NCBI RefSeq assembly: GCF_001509795.1
Contig: NZ_LLZN01000040.1
Location: 1 to 64,000, forward strand
Direction of reading: 5' to 3'
DNA: 64,000 nt
Origin: Streptomyces sp. NRRL WC-3605
GTDB lineage: Bacteria; Actinomycetota; Actinomycetes; Streptomycetales; Streptomycetaceae
Each line of letters starts with the position of its first letter. Position 1 is the stretch's first letter. The notes under the pieces are model-generated. The model did no database searches. It was not told the DNA's origin and saw nothing but the letters and a program-made list of their open reading frames with translations. Positions 47,128-54,720 of the stretch are shown here, in pieces. A program made the position numbers and the translations under genes.

Positions 47128-47160
47128 TGTGCGGGCATCAGGGCTGTGCGGGCATCAGGG
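47128..47160. repeat. Tandem 17-bp duplication across the endonuclease V stop
   Basis: TGTGCGGGCATCAGGG occurs twice (47128-47143 and 47145-47160), period 17. The second copy contains the stop codon of the endonuclease V gene. It looks like a recent slippage duplication of the gene end. Confidence 0.85.
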
Positions 47161-47862
47161 GCCGTCCTGCCAGGAGGCGGTCGCCTCCTTGAGGGCGCGG
47201 CGGCAGAGGCTGTCCGCGTGGCGGGTTGTTTCCGGGAGGCGGTAGGTGGGGGTCAGGGCGAGGGTGTGGGCGCAGGCCGTGTCGAGGGTCGTGCGGTGGC
47301 CGACCGAGACGAAGACCGGCTTGACGTCGTCCCGGGTGCGCAGGGCGCGGCCCACCTCCTCGTCGCCGGCGAGGAGCGGGGTGGCCGAGCCGCGCGGTGC
47401 GGCGGGGGCGTCGTAGGTGAAGGTGAACGGGTTCTTGGCGACGCCGATCGTGGGCAGGCCGGTGAGGACGCCGAGGTGGCTGGCGAGGCCGAAGCGGCGG
47501 GGGTGGGCGAGGCCGTAGCCGTCGCAGACGACGAGGCCGGGCGGGCACGGCAGGGCGTCCAGGGCCGCCAGCACGGTCGGTATCTCGCGGAAGGCGAGCA
47601 GGCCGGGGACGTAGGGGAAGGAGATCCGCCCGACGGCGGTGGACTCGGCGACGACCTCCAGGCTCGCCGCGTCGAGGACGACGGCGGCGGCCGCCACCAC
47701 GTCCCGTTCGTCGTCGTAGGCCACGTCGACGCCGGTGACGTGCCCGGTCCCGGGCGGCGGGCCCGGTTCGTCGCGCACCACCCGGCGCCGCAGCTCGTCC
47801 TGGACGGCACGGGCCTCTTCCTCGGTCGCGGGCCAGCCCGCGGGAACACTCACGCTCGTCAT
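47155..47862 (-). CDS. nfi: Endonuclease V
   Basis: A 235-residue endonuclease V, which nicks DNA or RNA next to deoxyinosine. Catalytic features: GVDVAYDD (first metal Asp), SFPYVPGLLAFREIP (the conserved Tyr wedge with PYVPG and Glu), VVCDGYGLAHPRRFGLASH (second Asp and His), GVAKN and PVFVSVGHR. The length is typical. The ATG at 47862 begins MTSVSVPAGW. The stop lies in a small tandem duplication that leaves the protein unchanged. Confidence 0.93.
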   Translation of the reverse strand: MTSVSVPAGWPATEEEARAVQDELRRRVVRDEPGPPPGTGHVTGVDVAYDDERDVVAAAAVVLDAASLEVVAESTAVGRISFPYVPGLLAFREIPTVLAALDALPCPPGLVVCDGYGLAHPRRFGLASHLGVLTGLPTIGVAKNPFTFTYDAPAAPRGSATPLLAGDEEVGRALRTRDDVKPVFVSVGHRTTLDTACAHTLALTPTYRLPETTRHADSLCRRALKEATASWQDGP

Positions 47863-48048
47863 GGTGGGTCAGAGCGTACGAGGCACGCGAGGACCCCCGT
47901 GACGGCGGAGGCTCCTTGGCCGTCGCGGGGGTCGGTACGGGGGGGCGAACTGCTCGTCGCGTGTCGTGCGTTCGCCCTCGTCACCGGGTCCGTCGCCAGG
48001 TGGACGGGGCCCGGACGCGCGCGGTCCCGTGGGACGCGGCGCTCATGG

Positions 48049-48372
48049 TCACTTGCCCAGTGCCTGCTTGAGCTGGCTCTTGTTCATGTCCGAACGCCCG
48101 TGGACGTTGCGCTTCTTCGCCTCCTCGTACAGCTGGTCCCGGGTAGGGCCCTGCGGCCCCTTGCCCGACCGCTCGCCGCCCCGCTGCCCCGAGGACTTGT
48201 CCTGGGTCGACGTGCGGCTCGCCGTCTTGGACTCGCCGGACCGGGCGCGCTCCTTGTTCACCGTCCGCGACGCGATCTCCTTGGCGCGCGAGGTGCTCTC
48301 GCCCCGGTCCTCGGCGCTCTTCTTGATGTGCTCGTACTGACGTTCCCGCTTCGGGCTGGAACCGGCTGGCAT
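48049..48372 (-). CDS. Small basic protein, Rho-N/SAP-like C-terminus
   Basis: A 107-residue, very charged protein. The N-terminal two-thirds is low complexity (SSPKRERQYEHIKKSAEDRG; TVNKERARSGESK). The last about 35 residues TRDQLYEEAKKRNVHGRSDM then NKSQLKQAL resemble the Rho N-terminal/SAP-like helix-extended-loop-helix. Similar streptomycete proteins are annotated 'plasmid stabilization protein', a label without evidence. It may bind nucleic acid or act in stress. The ATG at 48372 has GAGGAGT upstream. Confidence 0.75.
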   Translation of the reverse strand: MPAGSSPKRERQYEHIKKSAEDRGESTSRAKEIASRTVNKERARSGESKTASRTSTQDKSSGQRGGERSGKGPQGPTRDQLYEEAKKRNVHGRSDMNKSQLKQALGK

Positions 48373-48420
48373 GGGGGTCACTCCTCTCGCCGTCCGGTTC
48401 CCGGGTACCCCGTTTCCGCG

Positions 48421-49524
48421 TCATCTCTCCAGACGCGCGACCCGGCCTTTTTCGCCCGCGGCCCAGCAGCCCCCGTCGGGCGTGCAGTCCACCGTGTCGT
48501 ACGAGCCGGTGTCGACCGTGCGCCAGGTGCGTCCGCCGTCGGTGGTCAGGTCCGTCCCGGTGGGGCCGACCGCGAGGGCGGCGGAGCGGCTGTGCGGCAG
48601 CCAGGCGACGCCCGAGCGGTAGGCGGGCGGGGGCGTGCCCGCGGGACGCCAGTGCCGTCCGCCGTCGCCGGTACGGCCCGCGGCCTGCGGGGAGGGCTGG
48701 TCGGGGCGGTAGTCGCCGCCGACCGCGAGACCGTGCGCGCGGTCGCGGAAGGCCAGCGCGAAGACCCCGCGCGCCGGGTCGCCGGCCGGGACCGGCGCGT
48801 CGGCGGCCGTCCAGGTCAGTCCCCGGTCGGTGGAGTGCAGCACGCGCGCGTGTGCCGCCCCGCCGGTCGCCAGCCACACGTCCCCGGCGCCGGCCGTGAC
48901 CAGGCACTGCCCGCTCGCCGCGAACCCGGCCTCGCCGTCGAGGGCGGGCGGCATCCCGGTGTCCGGCAGCACCGTCCAGGAGCGGCCGCCGTCCTTCGTG
49001 GACAGGATGCGGAACCGGCCGTCGACCGGGTCGCTCATGGCGAGGCCGTGGCGGTGGTCGAAGAAGGCCATGCAGTCGTAGAAGGCGCGTGCGTCGGTGT
49101 TGCGGAAGGTCTCCGTCCAGGTGGTGCCGCCGTCGTCGGTGCGGTACACCCGGGACGCCTCGCCCTCGCCGATGGCCAGCGCCACGGCCCGCCGCGCGTC
49201 GAACGCCTCGACGTCCCGGAACTGCAGCTCCCCGGCGCCGGGCGGCGACACGTCCCGCCAGCTCCTCCCGCCGTCGGTGGTGCGCAGGACGGTGCCCGCG
49301 GTGCCCGCCAGCCAGGCCGTGCTCCGGCTGACGGCCGACAGGCCCCGGAAGCGGGCCTCGGGCGCGCCGCTGTCCTTCGGCACCCAGTGCGGTGCCCGCA
49401 CGTGCGCCTCCCGTGCCTGGGCCGGCGCGGCCGTCAGCGTGGCCAGGACCGCCCCGCACACCGCCGTCGCGGCCACCGCCCAGGAGGTCCGTCCCATCCG
49501 TCGCGTGTTCCCCGAACGCCTCAT
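48421..49524 (-). CDS. Secreted BNR/YCF48-like beta-propeller protein
   Basis: A 367-residue predicted secreted protein. The signal peptide AVAATAVCGAVLATLTAAPA ends in QARE. At least five BNR-type repeats follow (RTTDGGRSW, RTDDGGTTW, STKDGGRSW, HSTDRGLTW, TTDGGRTW), giving a beta-propeller as in YCF48-like and sialidase-like proteins. No sialidase catalytic residues stand out, so the role is unknown. TAGCTT lies eight bases before the ATG at 49524; ATG 49497 is an alternative start. It is divergent from the SsgA-like gene. Confidence 0.8.
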   Translation of the reverse strand: MRRSGNTRRMGRTSWAVAATAVCGAVLATLTAAPAQAREAHVRAPHWVPKDSGAPEARFRGLSAVSRSTAWLAGTAGTVLRTTDGGRSWRDVSPPGAGELQFRDVEAFDARRAVALAIGEGEASRVYRTDDGGTTWTETFRNTDARAFYDCMAFFDHRHGLAMSDPVDGRFRILSTKDGGRSWTVLPDTGMPPALDGEAGFAASGQCLVTAGAGDVWLATGGAAHARVLHSTDRGLTWTAADAPVPAGDPARGVFALAFRDRAHGLAVGGDYRPDQPSPQAAGRTGDGGRHWRPAGTPPPAYRSGVAWLPHSRSAALAVGPTGTDLTTDGGRTWRTVDTGSYDTVDCTPDGGCWAAGEKGRVARLER

Positions 49525-49746
49525 GGCGCGCGAAGCTAGTCCACCGTCACTCCGGCGTCCAGACGGCCTCATCGGGCACGAACGACCTTCCGGGCACAGA
49601 GGGGCGAAGGCGGCACCCGGGTGCATGAAGGCGGTGACAGAGGTCACTCGGCCTCGGGGTGCACGGAATGGCCGATTCCGTCGTCTCTACAAGTACCCGT
49701 CCCGCCCGCCCGGATCTCCGTCCCGCCGTCACAAGGGAGCAAGGCG

Positions 49747-50163
49747 TTGTCCACCGTCATCGAGCAGCCCGTAGAGGCCCGCCTCGTCGCCGCCGCGCCG
49801 CGGATGCAGCGCATCCCCGCGACCCTCCACTACGACCGGCGCGACCCGTTCGCCGTCCGGATGACCTTCCCGGCCCCGGCCACCCTGGAGGGCGTGGACG
49901 TGTGCTGGACCTTCAGCCGCGACCTGCTGCTGGCCGGCCTGGAGGAACCCCAGGGCGACGGCGACGTCCGGGTGCGGCCGTACGGGTACGACCGTACGGT
50001 GCTGGAGTTCCACGCTCCGGAGGGCACCGCGGTGGTGCACATCCGCTCGGGCGAGGTGCGCCGGTTCCTGCGCTCCACGAGCGAGCTGGTCCCGCTCGGC
50101 CTGGAGCACCTCCAGCTGGACATGGACCGCGATCTGGCAGAGCTCATGCGGGACGCCTGCTGA
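49747..50163 (+). CDS. ssgD: SsgA-like sporulation/cell division regulator (SsgD-like)
   Basis: A 138-residue SALP protein, an actinomycete-only family guiding septum formation and wall growth. Family features: LHYDRRDPFAVRMTF, VCWTFSRDLLLAGL, and VRPYGYDRTVLEFHAPEG then VHIRSGEVRRFL. I chose the TTG at 49747 with GGGAGCAAGG upstream; no ATG/GTG fits. The SsgD name rests on gene order as I recall it in S. coelicolor and is less sure than the family. Confidence 0.85.
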   Translation: MSTVIEQPVEARLVAAAPRMQRIPATLHYDRRDPFAVRMTFPAPATLEGVDVCWTFSRDLLLAGLEEPQGDGDVRVRPYGYDRTVLEFHAPEGTAVVHIRSGEVRRFLRSTSELVPLGLEHLQLDMDRDLAELMRDAC

Positions 50164-50215
50164 CGACCCGCCGCCGGGCTCCCCACGGGGCCCCGCACCG
50201 CGCCTCTCAATCCCG

Positions 50216-50244
50216 TTGACACCGCCCGAGCCCTCTCCTACGGT
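50216..50244 (+). promoter_or_regulatory. Consensus sigma-70-type promoter of the ABC-F leader
   Basis: TTGACA (50216-50221) and TACGGT (50239-50244) with a 17-bp spacer give a near-consensus promoter, unusually strong for this genome. Transcription should start near 50251, leaving a leader of about 230 nt before the ABC-F ATG at 50482. Confidence 0.8.
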
Positions 50245-50281
50245 GTATGGCGGTCCTGTTGCCGTCGATTGGAGAAGGACG

Positions 50282-50293
50282 TTGCTCGTCTGA
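50282..50293 (+). CDS. Minimal uORF: TTG CTC GTC TGA (Met-Leu-Val)
   Basis: TTG at 50282 opens a three-codon frame ending in TGA, with GGAGAAGG (50271-50278) at good spacing upstream. It starts about 30 nt from the predicted transcript start. Such a frame makes little sense as a protein but is suited to placing a ribosome in the leader. The TGA overlaps the 5' arm of a potential stem. Confidence 0.6.
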   Translation: MLV

Positions 50294-50354
50294 GGTCCTG
50301 AGACACCGCGTCACACCACACGTGTGTGCACGCAGCGTGCGACCTCGGCGTCCG

Positions 50355-50390
50355 AGCCGTCCCAGCCGTCTCCACGGACAGGGCTTTTCT
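50355..50390 (+). terminator. Intrinsic terminator (attenuator) inside the ABC-F leader
   Basis: AGCCGTCC (50355-50362) pairs with GGAC-AG-GGCT (50376-50385) with a 2-nt bulge and an inner CCGT/ACGG hairpin, followed at once by TTTTCT (to 50390). A U-run is rare in this GC-rich genome, and it lies 92 bp before the ABC-F start, so read-through must be regulated. Confidence 0.7.
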
Positions 50391-50481
50391 CATGCCCAGG
50401 GCCTCTCACCGCCCGCAGGTCGCCGGTGTCTCGATACGCGTTTGCCCTTGATCGTCCGAGCAACCGCGGAGGCGCCCCCTC

Positions 50482-52107
50482 ATGTCAACATCCATCAGCT
50501 GTACCTCCCTGTCCTTCTCCTGGCCCGACGGCTCCTCCGTCTTCGAGGGCCTGGACGTCGCGTTCGGTCCCGGCAGGACCGGGCTCGTCGGCGTCAACGG
50601 ATCGGGGAAATCCACCCTGTTGAAGCTCGTCGCCGGTGAACTCGCCCCGTCCGACGGCGCCGTACGCGTCGCCGGCGAGATCGGGTACCTGCCGCAGAAC
50701 GTCACGCTCGACACCGCGCTGCGGGTCGACCAGGCGCTCGGCATCGACGTCAAACGCGCCGCGCTGCACGCCATCGAGGCGGGCGACGTGGCCGAGGAGC
50801 ACTTCGAGACCGTCGGCGACGACTGGGACGTGGAGGAGCGCGCCCTCGCCACGCTCGGCGAACTCGGGCTCGGCCATGTCGCGTTGGACCGCACGATCGG
50901 CGAGGTGTCGGGCGGCGAGTCGGTGCTGCTGCGTCTGGCCGCGCTGCTGCTGCGCCGGCCGGACGTCCTGCTCCTCGACGAGCCCACCAACAACCTCGAC
51001 CTGTACGCCCGGCGGCGGCTGTACTCCGCCGTCGAGTCCTGGCCGGGGGTGATGGTGCTGGTCAGCCACGACCGTGAACTCCTCGACCTGGTCGACCAGA
51101 TCGCCGACCTGCGCTCCGGCACGATCAGCTGGTACGGCGGCAACTACTCGGCCTACGAAGTGGCGCTCGCCACCGAGCAGGAGGCGGCCGAGCGCATGGT
51201 GCGGGTCGCCGAGGCCGACCTGAAGAAGCAGAAGCGCGAACTGATCGACGCCCAGGTCAAGCTGGCCCGCCGCAAGCGGTACGGCCAGAAGATGTGGGAC
51301 AACAAGCGCGAGCCGAAGATCGTCATGGGGGCCCGCAAGCGGGCGGCGCAGGAGTCCGCCGGCAAGCACCGCATCATGCACGAGGAGAAGCTCGCCGAGG
51401 CCAGGGAGCGTCTGGACGACGCGGTGGACGCCGTGCGGGACGACGACGAGATCCGCGTCGACCTGCCGTACACGGCCGTCCTTCCGGGCCGCGGCGTGCT
51501 CGCGCTGCGGGAGCTGGAGGTGAGGTACGGGGCACGGGTGCCCGGCGGTCTCGATGTGCACGGTCCGGAGCGGATCGCGCTGGTCGGACGCAACGGCTCG
51601 GGCAAGACGACGCTGCTGCGGACCATCGCGGGCGAACTGGCGCCGGTGGCGGGCGAGGTGACGGCCCATGTGCCGCTGCGCTTCCTGCCGCAGCGCCTCG
51701 ACGTCCTCGACGAATCGGTGTCCGTCGCCGCGAACGTCGCCCGGTTCGCGCCGGGCGCCGGCAACAACCGGATCCGGGCGCAGCTGGCCCGCTTCCTGTT
51801 CCGGGGCGCACGCGCCGACCAGCTCGCGGCGACGCTCTCGGGCGGCGAGCGGTTCCGGGCGGCCCTGGCGGCGCTCATGCTGGCCGAGCCCGCGCCGCAG
51901 CTGCTGATGCTCGACGAGCCGACGAACAACCTGGACATGGCGAGCGTGCGGCAGCTCACCTCGGCGCTGGAGTCGTACGAGGGGGCGCTGATCGTGGCCA
52001 GTCACGACCTGCCGTTCCTGGAGTCCATCGGCATCACCCGCTGGCTCATGATCGAGGAGGGAGAGCTGAGGGAAATCACGCCAGAAGCTGTCGGGTATTC
52101 CGCCTGA
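50482..52107 (+). CDS. ABC-F family ATPase (likely antibiotic-resistance or ribosome-protection type)
   Basis: A 541-residue duplicated ABC ATPase without membrane segments. Walker A motifs GVNGSGKSTLLKLVAG and GRNGSGKTTLLRTIAG; signatures VSGGESVLLRLAALLL and LSGGERFRAALAALML; DEPTNNLDLYA and DEPTNNLDMAS. The inter-domain linker of about 80 residues is Lys/Arg-rich (KKQKRELIDAQVKLARRKRY), as in ribosome-binding ABC-F proteins. The leader with uORF and terminator argues for drug-inducible expression, as known for many resistance ABC-F genes. Confidence 0.9.
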   Translation: MSTSISCTSLSFSWPDGSSVFEGLDVAFGPGRTGLVGVNGSGKSTLLKLVAGELAPSDGAVRVAGEIGYLPQNVTLDTALRVDQALGIDVKRAALHAIEAGDVAEEHFETVGDDWDVEERALATLGELGLGHVALDRTIGEVSGGESVLLRLAALLLRRPDVLLLDEPTNNLDLYARRRLYSAVESWPGVMVLVSHDRELLDLVDQIADLRSGTISWYGGNYSAYEVALATEQEAAERMVRVAEADLKKQKRELIDAQVKLARRKRYGQKMWDNKREPKIVMGARKRAAQESAGKHRIMHEEKLAEARERLDDAVDAVRDDDEIRVDLPYTAVLPGRGVLALRELEVRYGARVPGGLDVHGPERIALVGRNGSGKTTLLRTIAGELAPVAGEVTAHVPLRFLPQRLDVLDESVSVAANVARFAPGAGNNRIRAQLARFLFRGARADQLAATLSGGERFRAALAALMLAEPAPQLLMLDEPTNNLDMASVRQLTSALESYEGALIVASHDLPFLESIGITRWLMIEEGELREITPEAVGYSA

Positions 52108-52237
52108 CGTCACCGCCATCAGAAGCCACGACGTGGGCGCAGGGGTTTCCTACGGGCGGGTAACCCCTGCATGATGGCCGTCCGGTACCCCCGCATCATG
52201 GGTCCCGGAACCTGCAACCGATCCGAAAGATCCCGTC

Positions 52238-53014
52238 GTGTCCAGCAAGAAGGCCCTCATCCGCCGCCCCGGCCCGCGTCTCGCCGAGGGGCTGGTCACC
52301 CACGTCGAGCGGGCGGAGGTCGACGTCGACCTCGCGCTCGAGCAGTGGGAGGCGTACGCGGAGGCCCTGCGCGCGCACGGCTGGGAGACCGTCGAGGTGG
52401 ACCCGGCCGACGACTGCCCCGACGCGGTGTTCGTCGAGGACACGGTCGTGATGTACCGCAACGTCGCCCTGATCACCCGGCCCGGCGCCGAGTCCCGGCG
52501 GCCCGAGACGGAGGGCGTGGAGGAGGCCGTCGCCTCGCTCGGCTGCTCGGTGAACTGGATCTGGGAGCCCGGCACCCTGGACGGCGGCGACGTCCTGAAG
52601 GTCGGCGACACGATCTACGTCGGCCGGGGCGGCCGTACCAACGCGGCCGGGGTGCAGCAGCTGCGGGCCGCCTTCGAACCGCTCGGGGCGCGCGTGATCG
52701 CCGTACCGGTCAGCAAGGTGCTGCATCTGAAATCGGCCGTCACGGCGCTGCCCGACGGGACGGTCCTGGGCCGGATCCCGCAGATCGACGTCCCCTCGCT
52801 GTTCCCGCGCTTCCTGCCGGTGCCGGAGGACTCCGGGTCGCACGTGGTGCTGCTCGGCGGGGACCGGCTGCTCATCGCGGCGAGCGCCCCGAAGACGGCG
52901 GAGCTGCTGGCCGATCTCGGGCACGAGCCGGTCGTCGTCGACATCAGCGAGTTCGAGAAGCTGGAGGGCTGTGTGACATGCCTCTCGGTGCGGATGCGGG
53001 AGCTGTACGCGTGA
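52238..53014 (+). CDS. ddaH: Dimethylargininase (DDAH)
   Basis: A 258-residue pentein-fold amidinohydrolase. Catalytic residues: Cys in EGCVTCLSVR near the C-terminus, His in KVLHLKSAV, and the acidic residue in DAVFVEDTVV; TLDGGDVLKVG is also diagnostic. DDAH hydrolyses Nw-methylated arginine to citrulline and dimethylamine. The GTG start is weakly preceded by GAAAGA. The gene stands alone, closed by a terminator. Confidence 0.9.
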   Translation: MSSKKALIRRPGPRLAEGLVTHVERAEVDVDLALEQWEAYAEALRAHGWETVEVDPADDCPDAVFVEDTVVMYRNVALITRPGAESRRPETEGVEEAVASLGCSVNWIWEPGTLDGGDVLKVGDTIYVGRGGRTNAAGVQQLRAAFEPLGARVIAVPVSKVLHLKSAVTALPDGTVLGRIPQIDVPSLFPRFLPVPEDSGSHVVLLGGDRLLIAASAPKTAELLADLGHEPVVVDISEFEKLEGCVTCLSVRMRELYA

Positions 53015-53036
53015 CGGGCTGAGCGCGTCACTCGTC

Positions 53037-53066
53037 CGGCCCCGGGACCTGCGTGTCCCGGGGCCG
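53037..53066 (+). terminator. Terminator of the dimethylargininase gene
   Basis: CGGCCCCGGGAC and GTCCCGGGGCCG form a perfect 12-bp stem with a 6-base loop, 23 bp after the stop. Confidence 0.88.
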
Positions 53067-53126
53067 CGCGTATATCGGCGCGGCGCGAAGGGACAGCCGC
53101 TGATCAGCGGTCTTTACGGCGTTCTT

Positions 53127-53171
53127 AACCTACGGCTTCGTAACCTACGGGTTCGTAGCCTACGATTCCGT
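53127..53171 (+). repeat. Three tandem 15-bp operator-like repeats before the desaturase gene
   Basis: AACCTACGGCTTCGT, AACCTACGGGTTCGT and AGCCTACGATTCCGT follow head-to-tail (53127-53141, 53142-53156, 53157-53171), then AGG. Each unit with the next forms a dyad of CTACG-N4-CGTAG type; the last is a perfect CCTACG-ATTC-CGTAGG. TAACCT (53141-53146) and TAGCCT (53156-53161) inside them resemble -10 boxes. Period 15 would put the sites on differing helix faces. Confidence 0.85.
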
Positions 53172-53231
53172 AGGTTGCCCGGCACCGCTCGCCGGTCCCC
53201 GCTGTTGCTGTCCCGTCCCCCTGGAGTTCCT

Positions 53232-54206
53232 GTGACGATCGCTTCCCCGCACCTCGGCAGCCCCGCCGTCTGGACCGACGCCCGCCTGCTGTACGCCTTG
53301 GAGGAAGTGGTCGAGAAGGAGCTCAACCGGCATCTGGGGGTCACCAAGGACTGGATGCCGCACGAGTACGTGCCGTGGACGGACGGCCGCAACTTCCCCG
53401 GCCTGTTCGAGGACGGCGAGGCCTGGGACAAGGAGCAGTCCAAGGTCACCGAGATCGGCCGGATCGCGCTGGTCGTGAACCTGCTGACCGAGGACAACCT
53501 CCCCAGCTACCACCACGAGATCGCCTCGCTCTTCGGCCGTGACGGCGCCTGGGGCACCTGGGTGCACCGCTGGACCGCCGAGGAGGGCCGGCACGGCATC
53601 GTGATGCGCGACTACCTGCTCACCTCGCGCGCGGTGGACCCGGACAAGCTGGAGCAGTTCCGCATGGCCCACATGAGCGAGGGCTTCGAGTCGGACAACC
53701 GGCACTCCATGCTCCACTCGATCGCCTACGTCGCCTTCCAGGAGCTGGCCACCCGCATCTCGCACCGCAACACCGGACACCAGTCCGGCGACCCGGTCTG
53801 CGACCGCATGCTGGCGCGCATCGCGACCGACGAGAACCTCCACATGGTCTTCTACCGGAACCTGCTGAAGGCCGCCTTCGAGCTTGCGCCCGACCTCACC
53901 ATGCAGGCGGTCCGCGACGTCGTCGTGAACTTCCGCATGCCCGGCCACGGCATCCCCGGCTTCGAGCGCGCCGCCGCCCAGATGGCCATCGGCGAGGTCT
54001 ACAACCTGCGCATCCACCACGACGACGTGATCCAGCCCGTGCTGCGCTTCCTGAAGATCATGGAGATCGACGGCCTCGGCCCGGAGGGCAAGCAGGCGCA
54101 GGAGGAGCTGGGCCTGTTCATGGGCGGCCTGGACGCCGAGGCGTCGAAGTTCGACGAGAAGCTCGCGGCCCGCAAGGCCCGTATGGCGGCCCGCGCCGCC
54201 GGCTGA
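53232..54206 (+). CDS. Acyl-ACP desaturase (stearoyl-ACP 9-desaturase type)
   Basis: A 324-residue soluble di-iron desaturase. Iron ligands are in EEGRHG (residues about 119-124) and ATDENLHM, the paired ExxH-type motifs of plant-like acyl-ACP desaturases and mycobacterial DesA. It introduces a double bond in acyl chains on acyl carrier protein. The GTG start at 53232 is preceded by GGAG. The three upstream repeats are the likely control site. Convergent with the WhiB-like gene, gap 18 bp. Confidence 0.92.
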   Translation: MTIASPHLGSPAVWTDARLLYALEEVVEKELNRHLGVTKDWMPHEYVPWTDGRNFPGLFEDGEAWDKEQSKVTEIGRIALVVNLLTEDNLPSYHHEIASLFGRDGAWGTWVHRWTAEEGRHGIVMRDYLLTSRAVDPDKLEQFRMAHMSEGFESDNRHSMLHSIAYVAFQELATRISHRNTGHQSGDPVCDRMLARIATDENLHMVFYRNLLKAAFELAPDLTMQAVRDVVVNFRMPGHGIPGFERAAAQMAIGEVYNLRIHHDDVIQPVLRFLKIMEIDGLGPEGKQAQEELGLFMGGLDAEASKFDEKLAARKARMAARAAG

Positions 54207-54224
54207 CCCGGCCGCGCGACGGGC

Positions 54225-54494
54225 TCACGCCCGGCGGGAGGTGCGCCTGATCTCCAGGCGCTCCTTCTCGGACAGGCCGCCCCAGACACCGAAGCGCTCG
54301 TCGTGGTCGAGCGCGTAGTCCAGGCAGGCGGAGCGGATCGGGCACAGCCCGCAGATCCGCTTCGCCTCCCGGACGGAACTGCCCGGCTCGGGGAAGAAGA
54401 AGTCCGCCCCGGTCTGTGCGCACAGCGCCTCTTCCTGCCAGGCCAGGTCGGCCGGGGTGATCGGCGTGATCGCTGTGATCGTGTCGATGTGCAT
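54225..54494 (-). CDS. WhiB-like (Wbl) iron-sulfur transcription factor
   Basis: An 89-residue Wbl protein. The four cluster cysteines are Cys25, Cys48, Cys51 and Cys57 (CGLCPIRSAC), followed by the turn GVWGG (residues 69-73) and the basic tail RLEIRRTSRRA. Wbl proteins bind a [4Fe-4S] cluster and partner with the primary sigma factor. The subtype is not certain. No strong ribosome site precedes the ATG; direct repeats upstream may be regulatory. Confidence 0.92.
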   Translation of the reverse strand: MHIDTITAITPITPADLAWQEEALCAQTGADFFFPEPGSSVREAKRICGLCPIRSACLDYALDHDERFGVWGGLSEKERLEIRRTSRRA

Positions 54495-54526
54495 GGGCCA
54501 GATCGTGCCCGGCGGCGAAAAACGTT

Positions 54527-54546
54527 CGATCAACGCGCGATCAACG
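54527..54546. repeat. Two direct repeats upstream of the WhiB-like gene
   Basis: CGATCAACG occurs twice with an 11-bp period (54527-54535, 54538-54546), 33 bp upstream of the Wbl ATG. On the minus strand the unit is CGTTGATCG. Spacing of one helical turn fits a tandem binding site. Confidence 0.6.
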
Positions 54547-54720
54547 CCGCCTCGCGGTGCCCCGGCCACCTCGATGGTGCCGCTCCCCGCTGCCGCGAGC
54601 ACGGCGGCGCGCGGAGGCGGACGCCCGCCCAGGCAGACGGCGGCGTTCCGGCGGCGCCCGCCCGGGCGCGGTGCGAGACTCGGCGGTGCAGACACCGGGA
54701 CCCTTCCGAGGAGGGCGATG

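Larger units (their letters stand above)
50251..50481 (+). promoter_or_regulatory. Attenuator-type 5' leader of the ABC-F gene
   Basis: A leader of about 230 nt with no large gene. In order it has a ribosome site and minimal uORF (50271-50293), a possible stem GAGGTC (50292-50297) with GACCTC (50341-50346), the intrinsic terminator 50355-50390, a second short frame of 19 codons (50391-50450, MPRASHRPQ...), and GGAGG (50468-50472) for the ABC-F. GGACG-TT-GCTCG (50277-50288) in the uORF can also pair with CGAGCCGTCC (50353-50362), the 5' arm of the terminator, so alternative folds exist. Confidence 0.65.

Noticed and set aside
45418..49539. Open frame of 1373 codons on the plus strand
   Set aside because: It crosses the saccharopine-dehydrogenase-like, endonuclease V and BNR-protein genes in shadow frames; the composition is Gly/Arg/Ala-rich without domains, as expected from high-GC DNA.
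50247..50639. 130-codon frame starting at an ATG just after the predicted ABC-F -10
   Set aside because: It overlaps the leader uORF, terminator and ABC-F start in another frame and has no recognisable protein; regulatory features explain the region better.
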